DNA from: Paenibacillus sp. SY21-1
Lineage (GTDB): Bacteria > Bacillota > Bacilli > Paenibacillales > Paenibacillaceae
Reading direction: 5' to 3'
DNA: 64,000 bases
Assembly (NCBI RefSeq): GCF_005222705.1
Contig: NZ_STGF01000011.1
Coordinates: 159,407 to 223,406 of the forward strand
A program made the translations under genes and the position numbers. Within the stretch, counting starts at the first letter, position 1. Each line of letters starts with the position of its first letter. The notes beneath the pieces are model-generated. The model was given only the letters and a program-made list of their open reading frames with translations. It was not told the DNA's origin and did no database searches. Positions 55,422 through 63,806 of this stretch are shown here, one piece after another.

Positions 55422-56588
55422 TCAATTGGAACCTCTTTGTGTTGCTGTTTTATTGAAATAAAACTTGAGTAATGGTGGTGCGATCAAAGTCGTTAATATT
55501 ATGGTGATGATCACTGAAGTAAAATACTCATTAGATAGTAACTTCGCCTGTAAACCAGTTGTTGCGATGATTAAAGCGACTTCGCCTCGGGAGATCATAC
55601 CTGAACCAACAGCAAAGGCAGAAGTAATGTTCATTCCTGTTATTGTTGCTCCAATGGCCCCACCAAATAGTTTCGTTAGAATTGCGACGGCGGTTAAAAC
55701 AAATATAAAACTAATTTGGTTGCCAATTCCTTCAAATGAAACATTAAGCCCGATACTAACAAAAAATACAGGGACAAAAATTGCATAAGCGATTGGTTCG
55801 ATCTTTGACTCCACCGTAAGTTTGAACGATGTTTGGGAAATTGCAATTCCGGCAGCGAATGAACCTATAATGGCGGCCATCCCCATCATGTCTGCAAAAT
55901 AAGCAAAACCGAAACAAACAGCCAGGGCCATGGTGATAACAGGTTCAGTTACAGTAATACGCCCAAATAACTTCATAAATTTAGGAACGGCAAACCATCC
56001 AACTACAGCAATGACGATGAAGAAAATAAATTTCTTGCTTATCAAGAGAGTAAGGGAAGTATGATTACCGTCGCCTAAGAAACTCATCATGATAGCCAGT
56101 AGAATGACTACTATTACATCATCAACAACGGCTGCTCCGAGGATCGTTGCACCTTCACGCGAGTTAAGCCGGTTCAAATCTTTCAGAACTTGTACTGTAA
56201 TACTGACTGATGTTGCACTAAACACGACGCCAATAAATAAAGCATAAGTAGAACTGAGTCCAAAAGCCTCCGCTACGGCATAGCCGCCTAAGAAAGGGAG
56301 GATAATCCCGCCGATAGCGACGGCAAAAGCGGACCGCCATGTCCTTTTTAGTTGCTCCAAATCTGTCTCCAAACCAGCAATAAACATGAGTAAAATGACG
56401 CCGATCTCCGCCATATAATGTACGAAGTCATTACTTTCAATCCATCCTAGTATAGCCGGACCGATGATAATCCCAATGAGAAGTTTCCCAAGTACGGAAG
56501 GTTGCCCCAACATAGTTGCAACATGACCAAAAACTTTAGTGAGTATCAAAATGAGAAATAAATAAAGGATAAAAACCAACCAAAGCAC
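55422..56588 (-). CDS. Cation:proton antiporter, CPA2 family
   Basis: 388 residues with about 12 helices; KefB/NapA-type Na+/H+ or K+/H+ exchanger without the C-terminal TrkA-N domain. The ion-site motif AAVVDDVIVV (about 150-159) has the paired Asp typical of electrogenic CPA2 members. The frame opens at GTG 56588; a TTG three codons later has a better-spaced GAGGTG and may be the real start. The gene is divergent from the ars operon. Confidence 0.85.
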   Translation of the reverse strand: MLWLVFILYLFLILILTKVFGHVATMLGQPSVLGKLLIGIIIGPAILGWIESNDFVHYMAEIGVILLMFIAGLETDLEQLKRTWRSAFAVAIGGIILPFLGGYAVAEAFGLSSTYALFIGVVFSATSVSITVQVLKDLNRLNSREGATILGAAVVDDVIVVILLAIMMSFLGDGNHTSLTLLISKKFIFFIVIAVVGWFAVPKFMKLFGRITVTEPVITMALAVCFGFAYFADMMGMAAIIGSFAAGIAISQTSFKLTVESKIEPIAYAIFVPVFFVSIGLNVSFEGIGNQISFIFVLTAVAILTKLFGGAIGATITGMNITSAFAVGSGMISRGEVALIIATTGLQAKLLSNEYFTSVIITIILTTLIAPPLLKFYFNKTATQRGSN

Positions 56589-56884
56589 CTCAATAACTGG
56601 AAATCTTCCGGATTGATGTCCAATTTATTATCGAATTCGTGATAATACTATAACCCGAAATGGGCGGGAATAAAATAGCGATTTTAACGCTCATGATGAC
56701 GTCAAATTCCAACTTAAATGTAGTGTATAATCCCTAGGGATTAAGTTTCAGGGAAATCTCTTTAAAATCTAATTTTGGGCGTCGATCTCCATTGAACTAA
56801 CTGAGTCTATTGCATAATACTCACCAAGACGAGGCTGCCGGAATGAAACGGCAGCCTCGTTGAGCTAACAGGCAGAATACTTTA
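56589..56884. other. Gap between antiporter and arsR
   Basis: No gene seen. It contains a 16-bp perfect palindrome TAATCCCTAGGGATTA (56728-56743), a candidate operator for the antiporter, and a hairpin ACGAGGCTGCCG/CGGCAGCCTCGT (56829-56860) without a T-run. Confidence 0.5.
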
Positions 56885-56967
56885 ATCAATTTATTTTGAT
56901 CAATTAATTGACTCTTACGAAATGTAGTGGTAAATTCACTTTAGGTAATAAATCAAAAAAAGTTGAT
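56885..56967 (+). promoter_or_regulatory. ars promoter with two ArsR-type operators
   Basis: TTGACT (56908-56913), 17 bases, TAAATT (56931-56936). ATCAA-N6-TTGAT occurs at 56885-56900 just upstream and again at 56952-56967 downstream of the promoter. Inverted repeats of this form suit an ArsR dimer. Confidence 0.65.
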
Positions 56968-56986
56968 TAATAAGGTGATGACCTTT

Positions 56987-57367
56987 ATGAATGAAATTTC
57001 GCTTAAGGATTACGAATCCAAATTTAAGGCACTTGCCGATGAAAAACGGCTGCAGATTATGTGCGAACTGACTCAGCGAGGAAACACATGCGTCTGTGAT
57101 CTCACCAGTATCTTTGATATGTCTCAATCCAAGCTGTCGTATCACCTAAAGATACTGCTTGATGCTGGGTTTATTACCAAAGAGACGCGAGGCACATGGA
57201 GTTATTATGAAATCAATCAAGAACAGGTAAGCCACATTCTCTCTGAGGAGCTGTGTTGTATTTTCAAACCAGCCCGATCAAGCAATGGCTGTTGTGGAGC
57301 GACAGTTGAAAAAGAAACTAGCAGTAGCTGCTGCGGCGGAACCAATGAAAAAGAAATTAATTGCTGA
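56987..57367 (+). CDS. arsR: ArsR-family arsenite-responsive repressor
   Basis: 126-residue winged-helix repressor. The metalloid-binding motif CVCDL sits at the DNA-recognition helix start (about 35-39), and SQSKLSYHLKILLDAG is the HTH. Extra Cys-rich C-terminal motifs (CCIF, NGCC, SSCC) are unusual and could add As or metal ligands. ATG 56987 is chosen for AAGGTGATG upstream; in-frame starts at 56963 and 56978 also exist. It heads the ars cluster. Confidence 0.88.
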   Translation: MNEISLKDYESKFKALADEKRLQIMCELTQRGNTCVCDLTSIFDMSQSKLSYHLKILLDAGFITKETRGTWSYYEINQEQVSHILSEELCCIFKPARSSNGCCGATVEKETSSSCCGGTNEKEINC

Positions 57368-57982
57368 GTTTATAGGTACGTACTTTTTAGTTTTTGCCGG
57401 TCCTGGTGCAATGGTCATTGATGAGCTTACCAAAAGCATTACACATGTTGGTGTGGCGCTGACATTCGGGCTTGTAGTTACTGCACTTATCTATACGTTT
57501 GGTCATGTATCAGGCGCTCACTTTAATCCTGCGGTCACGATTGGGTTTTGGGTACGGGGGATATATCTCTTCGAAGTGGCGCGTCTTATATTGTGATTCA
57601 ATTTACCGCGGCAATCGCAGCAGCGTATACCCTTTTTCTTTTGTTTGGTAATATCGCTAATCTAGGTGCTACCTTACCGCTGTCTACACAGTTCCAATCG
57701 TTTGTATTGGAGTTTATTTTGACTTTTGTGTTGATGACTGTCATTTTGGGATCAGCCATTCATGGTAGAGCTGCAAAGAGCTTTGCGGGCATTTCCATTG
57801 GCGCTACGGTCGGACTTATGGCGATGTTCGCCGGTCCAATATCTGGAGCCTCTATGAATCCTGCACGTTCACTTGGACCGGCATTGGTATCAGGGGCTAT
57901 GCAACACCTGTGGTTATATTTAGTTGCAACTGTCCTTGGGGCAATTGCTGCATCGCTAGTTTATAAAATACTGCATGAATAA
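57345..57982 (+). pseudogene. Aquaporin of the ars operon, interrupted by a frameshift
   Basis: Major intrinsic protein family channel. The first NPA motif (HFNPAVT) is in the frame ending at 57596 and the second (MNPARS) in the frame ending at 57982. The break is at the GGGGG run near 57555: with one more G the reading would continue as WVRGDISLRSG. It may be a real mutation or a sequencing error. In arsR-aquaporin-arsC operons the channel lets arsenite leave the cell after reduction of arsenate. Both halves have about three helices each, so the full protein would be normal length (about 211 residues). Confidence 0.85.
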
Positions 57983-57995
57983 GGAGCTGGAACAA

Positions 57996-58418
57996 TTGAA
58001 GAAGAAACTAGTTTATTTTCTTTGTACGGGTAATTCTTGCAGAAGCCAAATAGCAGACGGATTTTTGAAAGCACTGGGGAGCGAACATTACGATGTTAAA
58101 AGTGCGGGTCTCGAAGCACATGGACTAAACCCTCGGGCCGTTCAAGTGATGAGGGAAGCGGGTGTTGATATTTCAGGACATACCTCGGATGTAATGGATT
58201 CTGAGATCCTAGAGAAAGCAGATTTTATCATCACGCTTTGCGGTCACGCTAACGATCATTGCCCAGTGGTGCACAATAATCGTGCTCAAAGATGGCATTG
58301 GGGCTTCGAAGACCCGGCGAAAGCAACTGGCACGGAAGCAGAAATTATGGCCCAGTTCCGAGAAGTCCGGGAATCCATCAAAAATCGCATTGAAAAATTT
58401 GTGAAAGAAGGAGAATGA
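57996..58418 (+). CDS. arsC: Arsenate reductase, thioredoxin-coupled
   Basis: 140 residues, low-molecular-weight phosphatase fold. The P-loop CTGNSCRS (about 10-17) and the redox pair in [11 protein letters not shown] (about 81-91) are present. TTG 57996 is chosen because AAGGAG lies 9 bases upstream and gives the usual ArsC length; ATG 57975 in the same frame has no site. It reduces arsenate to arsenite. Confidence 0.92.
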   Translation: MKKKLVYFLCTGNSCRSQIADGFLKALGSEHYDVKSAGLEAHGLNPRAVQVMREAGVDISGHTSDVMDSEILEKADFIITLCGHANDHCPVVHNNRAQRWHWGFEDPAKATGTEAEIMAQFREVRESIKNRIEKFVKEGE

Positions 58419-58426
58419 TTATACGG

Positions 58427-58567
58427 ATGCACGCAGCGGTAAACTGCGACGAACTCCAGAAATCGCTCGACTTCTATAAGGCTTTTTTGGGCTGAGCCGA
58501 CGAATATAAAAGGATTTTGATTCCAATCTGCGGCCAGAAGTTGATTGTAGAACTATCTCCTGTTTGA
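58427..58567 (+). pseudogene. VOC/glyoxalase-fold remnant, possibly arsI
   Basis: Reads MHAAVNCDELQKSLDFYKAFLG, then an in-frame TGA, then more frame to 58567. The opening resembles the beta-alpha start of VOC proteins such as ArsI and CadI. It lies 8 bases after arsC, where arsI is a common neighbour. The rest of the gene is gone, so it is dead; the identity is a guess. Confidence 0.55.
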
Positions 58568-58671
58568 TCACCTAATACTAAAAAACAAAATCAAATGATT
58601 TTACACAAATTTTACACACAAACAGCTGAAACTCCTGTAAATACACGGGGTTTCGAGGATTTAGATACGTC

Positions 58672-58830
58672 CTTCTGGGACGTTCCTTTTTTACAATAAG
58701 ACGATTTATATAAATGAAAAACCTCGAAACCCTTGATAGTTCTGGGATTCGAGGTTTTTTTGCGTTTTTGAGAATTGCTTTGTTAGCATATGTTTGGAAT
58801 ATTTTTGCACATTTTTTACACAAGAACTCC
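58672..58830 (+). repeat. Att-like direct repeat, copy 2
   Basis: CTTCTGGGACGT at 58672-58683 equals the tRNA-Arg 3' end at 27539-27550. The hairpin at 58711-58761, GCGTTTTTGAGAAT and the TTTTTTACACAAGAA stretch follow as in copy 1. I read it as the right edge of the 31-kb island. Confidence 0.65.
58711..58761 (+). terminator. Terminator-like hairpin in repeat copy 2
   Basis: AAAAACCTCGAA and TTCGAGGTTTTT with an inner CCC/GGG, then more T. Counterpart of the hairpin at 27585-27630. Confidence 0.75.
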
Positions 58831-59462
58831 TCGATTTTTTCTTCGCTCTTTGATCCATTTTATCAAATGCTATGTTTTAGATCTGGATTACAAAGGTTTA
58901 ACAAGCTGTCCGGAACTACCCTCTCTCAACCAAAGGTAGGTAGGGGATGAATAGGGCGGTTTTTTTTCTCGTGAAAAAATATCTTTTTTTACTTATTGAT
59001 TTTAGATTAGAAAATTTTGTATTATCAAAATAAGAACATTTGTTCTAATTTAAATAACGTGAAGAGGTCTTGATGAAGAGAATTTGATAAACTTGGAAGC
59101 TACATCAAAGGCACAAAAAAGATCTGCCAGACGTATGGTATTTCCTATGCCATCTTGGCGGTTGTGGAACAACAAGAAGGTTAGAACGTTTCTTTGGATG
59201 TGAACCTAAATTGCACAGAAAAATTAATGAATAATATTAAACCTGATAAAGTAGTGGTTTAAATTATAGCCAATCGGATTTGGGCATGGACAGGAGCGGC
59301 CATACAGCCAAGTATCCTCGGTATCATTACATTATTGTGAACAGGCAGAGGAGAATCAACAAGTAGTTAGCACGCAATTGATTAGATTTAAGCTCAATAC
59401 GCCCAATTGGAAAAAATAGTTTCTCTTTTATTAAATAGTGATATTATGGAAGGGATGGGCAG
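58831..59462. other. Decayed region without intact genes
   Basis: AT-rich with stops in all frames. It holds a LexA-type box (59034-59045) and short fragments I cannot identify. Confidence 0.5.
59034..59045. promoter_or_regulatory. LexA/DinR-type SOS box
   Basis: GAACATTTGTTC fits the Bacillus box GAAC-N4-GTTC exactly. No intact SOS gene follows, so it is probably a remnant of a lost SOS-controlled gene. Confidence 0.5.
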
Positions 59463-59566
59463 GCGGTAGACTTGGTGGATCGCCTTGTTCATCACGCGCA
59501 AATTTCTTTTCATTCACGGGCGAAAGTTTCCGACTGAAGCAAGTTATGGAGCGTATTCCGCAGTAA
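59463..59566 (+). pseudogene. IS21 IstB C-terminal remnant
   Basis: Reads AVDLVDRLVHHA, a one-base frameshift, then FSFTGESFRLKQVMERIPQ and a stop. This is the extreme C-terminus of IstB-like ATPases (xDRLVHxA...GESYR). Only about 34 residues survive. Confidence 0.65.
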
Positions 59567-59785
59567 GATTATATTGGCAGGTGACTAGGCATTTTCCGCA
59601 GCAATTCTAAGCATTTTTCGCTTGCAAAAAACAAGTGGGCCGGAAAGGACGTTAAAGGGAGTATAGCAGAACGGTCTAATGGAATAGAAATGGGGGCTGA
59701 TCGAAAATCGTAAAAGTATTTTAAATTATGTATCGATAATTTCAATAGAGGTTTTACTCTTGTGAAACTGTAGTGGGGTGAACAT

Positions 59786-60511
59786 GTGATTAAAAAAAGT
59801 ATTGTTATCACACTAAGCTCAATAACTGTCATAATATTGATCCTGTTGTGCTTCATTCATTTTACTCATTTATTCGAGAAATCCTATTCACCGATGGAGA
59901 TTGAAATGATGGAAACAGCCGAGAGAGAGTTAGAAAAAACTTTGGGTGAAGATGTAACGATAACAGATATTAGAAAAGGAGGATTATACGTAGGACCATT
60001 TGTAGTAAGAGGCATTATTAATAGAGTAGATCTTGAATTCGAATTGCAATCGGATGCTGACTTAAGGAGTTTTGATTATATTTCCCCATATTATTCAAAA
60101 ATGATAGGTATGGATGCAAAAGTAGAGTTAGATGAATTTGTTTACAGTGCATTTGACGATGAGGTTAATTATTCGGTATCTGTTAATGGGGGTATGGATG
60201 GAAACAAATATCTAAGTTATGAGGAGCTGAAGACAAAACGTGAAAATGGGATTATCTATAATATTATACTGGATAGAAGTAAAGAAAATATTGTTGAAGA
60301 TGAGGTTGAAATGGAATCCAAACGTATTTATCACTTAATAAGTGAATTTAAAAGAAATGACAAAAAACTTCAAGAAATAAATGTTAAATATAAGAAACTT
60401 TCTTTGCTTTTTTCGGGGCTTTTAAACCCTAATACGATGCTAACGCTGCAAGATATTGAAGAGTCATTCAGATATAAACTAGAAAATTTAAAGAAAGAAG
60501 GTATCCAATAA
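59786..60511 (+). CDS. Membrane-anchored protein paired with lipase
   Basis: 241 residues, one N-terminal membrane helix (about 5-26), then an extracytoplasmic or surface-facing acidic domain (ERELEKTLGEDVTITDIRK, about 45-65) with many Glu, Asp and Lys and no known motif. GTG 59786 follows GGGGTG. Its stop abuts the lipase ATG, so the two are coupled. It may be a chaperone, tether or immunity partner of the lipase; this is context only. Confidence 0.6.
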   Translation: MIKKSIVITLSSITVIILILLCFIHFTHLFEKSYSPMEIEMMETAERELEKTLGEDVTITDIRKGGLYVGPFVVRGIINRVDLEFELQSDADLRSFDYISPYYSKMIGMDAKVELDEFVYSAFDDEVNYSVSVNGGMDGNKYLSYEELKTKRENGIIYNIILDRSKENIVEDEVEMESKRIYHLISEFKRNDKKLQEINVKYKKLSLLFSGLLNPNTMLTLQDIEESFRYKLENLKKEGIQ

Positions 60512-61756
60512 ATGAGCGTAAAAGACTTTAGTTATGGATATTTAAGCAGTGTCATCTACGGAGGTTTTGCTACGAAGCTTGAAATGGGAGCTGTTTATTA
60601 CGATCGATTCGAAAACAAATGGGAAGTTATAGCCTTACTAGATGATAACAGTGGGATTGGGCACAACGGAAGCGGTTTTTATGGAGCTGCTTTTGCAGAA
60701 AGAAATCAAGACACTAATAGTCTAACTGGCAATATCGTTATCTCGATACGGGGAACAGATAATCCCTATGATATGGCTGGTATGGCATGGAATAAGCCCG
60801 AAACCTGGGATGACTTTGTTCCGTTTGTAGAAGATGCTATTTTCAGTGATTACTTTGGAGTTGTACGGGGCAGGGAAAATATTCAGCTTCCTGTAGCTTT
60901 AGAATTTGTTAATCAAATTCTTAGCAGTCAGAGTACCATTGGAGGTAAATGGAATGAAATTTCGTTTACTGGCCAGTCGTTAGGTGGATACATTGGAAGT
61001 TTATTGGCTGTTCACTATCAAGGTACTCCAGAAGCAAGTAAGCATGGATTAATGGCCGTGACGTTTAATGCGCCAGGAGTAGCGGACCCTTCAAGGTATA
61101 CGGGAAATTATAACAGCATTATTGTGAATTATGTAATATCAAGTGACATAATCGGAAATACGGGTATCCATCTTGGCGAAACGTATATTTTCAAAAAAGT
61201 CTTCCCTGTGGGCACAGGTTCATTGACTATCAACTCCTTGGATCATTTTTTTAGTTACATCGAGAAAATGCTCTTTGAAAGGCATGATGTGAAGAATATT
61301 ATGTTTCCGGATGGGATAAAAGATTACAAAGATCTAAGGTATTCTTCCTACTTCTTTACATCGGCTGGAACGAGAGATGGGAATTTAGTCCGCAGCCATG
61401 CGGATAAGATGAACTCAAACATGAAAGAGGTGATGAGTTACTACTCAGAACACTTCCTTAGAAACGTCATGAGTAACGGTCTTTTCGCACATGTTCCTGC
61501 AATGGAGCAAGTAATAGAAACCTTTGCCTATATGTTTAAAGGTTTATTACAACAGTCCAAAATGACACGAAACATTGCGCCTTTGTTTATAGAAGGGGGT
61601 GAAGGGTCAGAGAACCTTATCGGTACTTACGATAATAATGTGATGTTAGCAGGTAGTGGGCATGATCAGCTTCGCGGGTATTCCGGTAATGACATCTTAT
61701 TTGGTGAAAGCGGGAAAGATGTGTTATTTGGTGGAACCTATTTAGCCCCCAAATGA
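60512..61756 (+). CDS. Lipase-like alpha/beta hydrolase, C-terminus cut by IS
   Basis: 414 residues. Nucleophile elbow GQSLGG (about 154-159), upstream SIRGTDN that resembles the oxyanion region of class 3 lipases, and a C-terminal start of calcium-binding nonapeptide repeats (GSGHDQLRGYSGNDILFGESGKDVLFGG, about 384-411). The last codons come from the inserted IS3 element, so the repeat domain has been lost. There is no signal peptide; repeats of this kind are usual in type I secreted or surface proteins of Gram-negatives but also occur in Bacillota. Confidence 0.8.
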   Translation: MSVKDFSYGYLSSVIYGGFATKLEMGAVYYDRFENKWEVIALLDDNSGIGHNGSGFYGAAFAERNQDTNSLTGNIVISIRGTDNPYDMAGMAWNKPETWDDFVPFVEDAIFSDYFGVVRGRENIQLPVALEFVNQILSSQSTIGGKWNEISFTGQSLGGYIGSLLAVHYQGTPEASKHGLMAVTFNAPGVADPSRYTGNYNSIIVNYVISSDIIGNTGIHLGETYIFKKVFPVGTGSLTINSLDHFFSYIEKMLFERHDVKNIMFPDGIKDYKDLRYSSYFFTSAGTRDGNLVRSHADKMNSNMKEVMSYYSEHFLRNVMSNGLFAHVPAMEQVIETFAYMFKGLLQQSKMTRNIAPLFIEGGEGSENLIGTYDNNVMLAGSGHDQLRGYSGNDILFGESGKDVLFGGTYLAPK

Positions 61757-61812
61757 ACTTGGACAGTAAACCCCTTATTCCGATACAATGAAATTAGTCG
61801 GAGGGGAAGGCA

Positions 61813-62139
61813 ATGGAGAGAAGAAGGTATGATCTGAATTTCAAGAAGATGGTTGTAGCCAAGGGAAAAGAGATTGGCAATATGACAGCAGCAGCACGAC
61901 AACATGAACTCGATCCGAAGATGGTACTACGCTGGGCGAGACAACTTGAGCGCAAGGATCTTGATCAACTAGACGATTCAGCTCTGAAGCAGCCAACATT
62001 CATTCCCTCAGCAGCCGACTATGCTGCCCTAGAGAAGGAACATGAGAAGCTCAAGAAGCTCTACGCAGAGCAGGCGCTAGAGAGAGAGATCCTCCGTGAC
62101 CTGTTAAAAAAAACGAACCCGCACTTGCGGATAAAATAG
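61813..62139 (+). CDS. IS3-family transposase OrfA
   Basis: 108 residues with an N-terminal HTH (MTAAARQHELDPKMVLRWARQ, about 24-44) and a C-terminal leucine-zipper-like helix (about 72-98). An A8 run at 62106-62113 contains the slippery heptamer A-AAA-AAA for -1 frameshifting into orfB. Site GGAGGGGAAGG. Confidence 0.92.
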   Translation: MERRRYDLNFKKMVVAKGKEIGNMTAAARQHELDPKMVLRWARQLERKDLDQLDDSALKQPTFIPSAADYAALEKEHEKLKKLYAEQALEREILRDLLKKTNPHLRIK

Positions 62140-62183
62140 AGATTGCCCCGAAATTTATCTTCCAAGGACATTCGATCAGCCTT

Positions 62184-63077
62184 GTGCTGCGCATTTTGGA
62201 GGTAGAGCGATCCACGTATTATGCACATGCACATGTGGATCGAACAAATCGGCAACCTGAACAATACCACAGGAGCGGTCGCCCCGCGCCTGGATACTCC
62301 TATACGCAAGACAACAAACGGATTAGCGACGAACAAATCTGTGAGTGGATCATGGAGTTATTAGCCGACGAGTATACGTCCGTTTATGGATACCGTAAGC
62401 TGACAAAGCTGTTAAGGCGCCAGCACGGGCTTGTAATCAACAAGAAGAAAGTCTACCGACTGTGCAAGAAGATGAATGTGCTGCGGCCTCAGCGAACGCT
62501 CAAAATCAAGTATCCTAAGAGGCTGGCGAACAATAGAACGATTAACGGTTCCAATCAGTTGTGGGAGACGGATATTAAGTATGGCTGGATTGCAGGTGAA
62601 CATCGTTTCTTCTTTCTGATGAGCATCATTGACGTGTTCGACCGGGCCATCGTTACGTATCACCTCGGCTTGTCCTGCAAAGCCAAGGACCTTGTTCAGA
62701 TCACGCAAGAGGCGCTTATGAAGCGCCAACTCTTTGGCAAAGCGAATCGGCCAGTCATGCGATCAGACAATGGACCGCAGTTCATAAGTCATCGATTTGC
62801 AGAGGCCTGCGAACAATTCGAAATGGTTCACGAGCGCATACCACCCAAGACGCCGAATAAGAATGCTCATATCGAGTCTTTCCATGCCATTCTAGAATCC
62901 GAGTGCTATCAGCAGCACGAATTTGAGAACTATCAACATGCTTATGAAGTCGTGATCGGCTTTATCCACAACTACAACCATAATCGTATTCATGGCAGCA
63001 TCTACGATATGTCACCATACGAATATAGGGATGCGATTAAGCTTGGCATTGCGAAGCCTAAGGAAATAAAAGTGTGA
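62184..63077 (+). CDS. IS3-family transposase OrfB (DDE integrase domain)
   Basis: 297 residues from the GTG at 62184, but the frame is open from the frameshift site at 62112, so the active product is probably OrfAB. DDE residues: Asp in WETDIKYGW (about 131), Asp in RSDNGPQF (about 193), Glu in AHIESFHAI (about 229). Looks intact. Confidence 0.93.
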   Translation: MLRILEVERSTYYAHAHVDRTNRQPEQYHRSGRPAPGYSYTQDNKRISDEQICEWIMELLADEYTSVYGYRKLTKLLRRQHGLVINKKKVYRLCKKMNVLRPQRTLKIKYPKRLANNRTINGSNQLWETDIKYGWIAGEHRFFFLMSIIDVFDRAIVTYHLGLSCKAKDLVQITQEALMKRQLFGKANRPVMRSDNGPQFISHRFAEACEQFEMVHERIPPKTPNKNAHIESFHAILESECYQQHEFENYQHAYEVVIGFIHNYNHNRIHGSIYDMSPYEYRDAIKLGIAKPKEIKV

Positions 63078-63171
63078 GACGATGAAAACGAAAATCAAAG
63101 CAAACCCAAGCAATTCTATGCAATCAATCGAATAAGAGGTGCGGTGTCCATTATTCGGGGGTTAAACCGCT

Positions 63172-63290
63172 ACTGGGACGTGCCCAACATAAATTAGGTT
63201 AATTTATATGAAAAAAACCTCTAACCCCTTGTTATTATTGGGATTGGAGGTTTCTTTGTAGGGTTGAGAATGTGTTTGATTGAAGTACAT
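63172..63290 (+). repeat. Att-like direct repeat, copy 3 (diverged)
   Basis: ACTGGGACGT at 63172-63181, then AATTTATATGAAAAAAACC and a hairpin AAACCTC/GAGGTTT near 63213-63254, then TTGAGAATGTGTTTGATT, parallel copies 1 and 2 in order and spacing. Confidence 0.55.
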
Positions 63291-63346
63291 GGTTAAATGT
63301 GATTGCGTGTAACACCAAGGGGATCATAAAAAATAGATGCGAAATA

Positions 63347-63688
63347 TCATTGAAAATCATTAGTTGTATCCTCTGCGCTTACCAAAGCTTCATCGGGAAT
63401 TATTACGTTATCAGCCGTATGGTAATTGAAAAAATAAGTTTCCGACGAATAGGAATGGACATCATCCTCATCGCCATCCAGCATTGTGCTTTCATAAGAA
63501 ATTTTCAACTCGACTACCGCATAAACGCTGTCAAGCATTATCGTCAGCGTATAGTCCTTCAAATCAGCGGAAATCAGAGTTAAGATTTGATCCGTAAATC
63601 GGCTTGTATCATAGTGGCCAGTAAAGAAATTATGAGTCAGCATTTCTATATGGTTTACGAACTCATCCATTGATAAATGTAACGACAC
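63347..63688 (-). CDS. Unknown protein, possibly truncated by IS256
   Basis: 113 residues on the minus strand, acidic C-terminus, no motif recognised. The frame continues upstream of the GTG at 63688 into the left end of the IS256 element (YADYYTVSLHL...), and no ribosome binding site precedes it, so the N-terminus was probably removed by the insertion. Confidence 0.45.
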   Translation of the reverse strand: MSLHLSMDEFVNHIEMLTHNFFTGHYDTSRFTDQILTLISADLKDYTLTIMLDSVYAVVELKISYESTMLDGDEDDVHSYSSETYFFNYHTADNVIIPDEALVSAEDTTNDFQ

Positions 63689-63806
63689 GGTATAATAATC
63701 AGCATAAGTGTAACCTTGGGAGTGTAAAATAAAAGCTGGAACCTTTGAAAACGATCAAGATGGGACATACTAAACCTATCGACAATCGAATGCGGAGGGA
63801 ACCATA

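Larger units (their letters stand above)
61741..63166 (+). mobile_element. IS3-family insertion sequence
   Basis: About 1.43 kb with orfA, orfB and imperfect inverted ends. The left end begins TTTAGCCCCCAAATGAACTTGG; the complement of the right end reads TTTAACCCCCGAATAATGG, and both continue to TGGACA and CTTATTC. Exact ends and target duplication are uncertain by a few bases. It sits inside the lipase gene at its left and touches repeat copy 3 at its right, so sequence between has been deleted. Confidence 0.85.

Noticed and set aside
58578..58823. Minus-strand 81-codon frame in repeat copy 2, considered as an integrase tail
   Set aside because: It reads through the hairpin and repeats; no tyrosine-recombinase motif (R, HxxR, Y) is visible.
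59569..59856. Minus-strand 95-codon frame before the membrane protein gene
   Set aside because: No ribosome binding site and it overlaps the promoter and start of the plus-strand gene.
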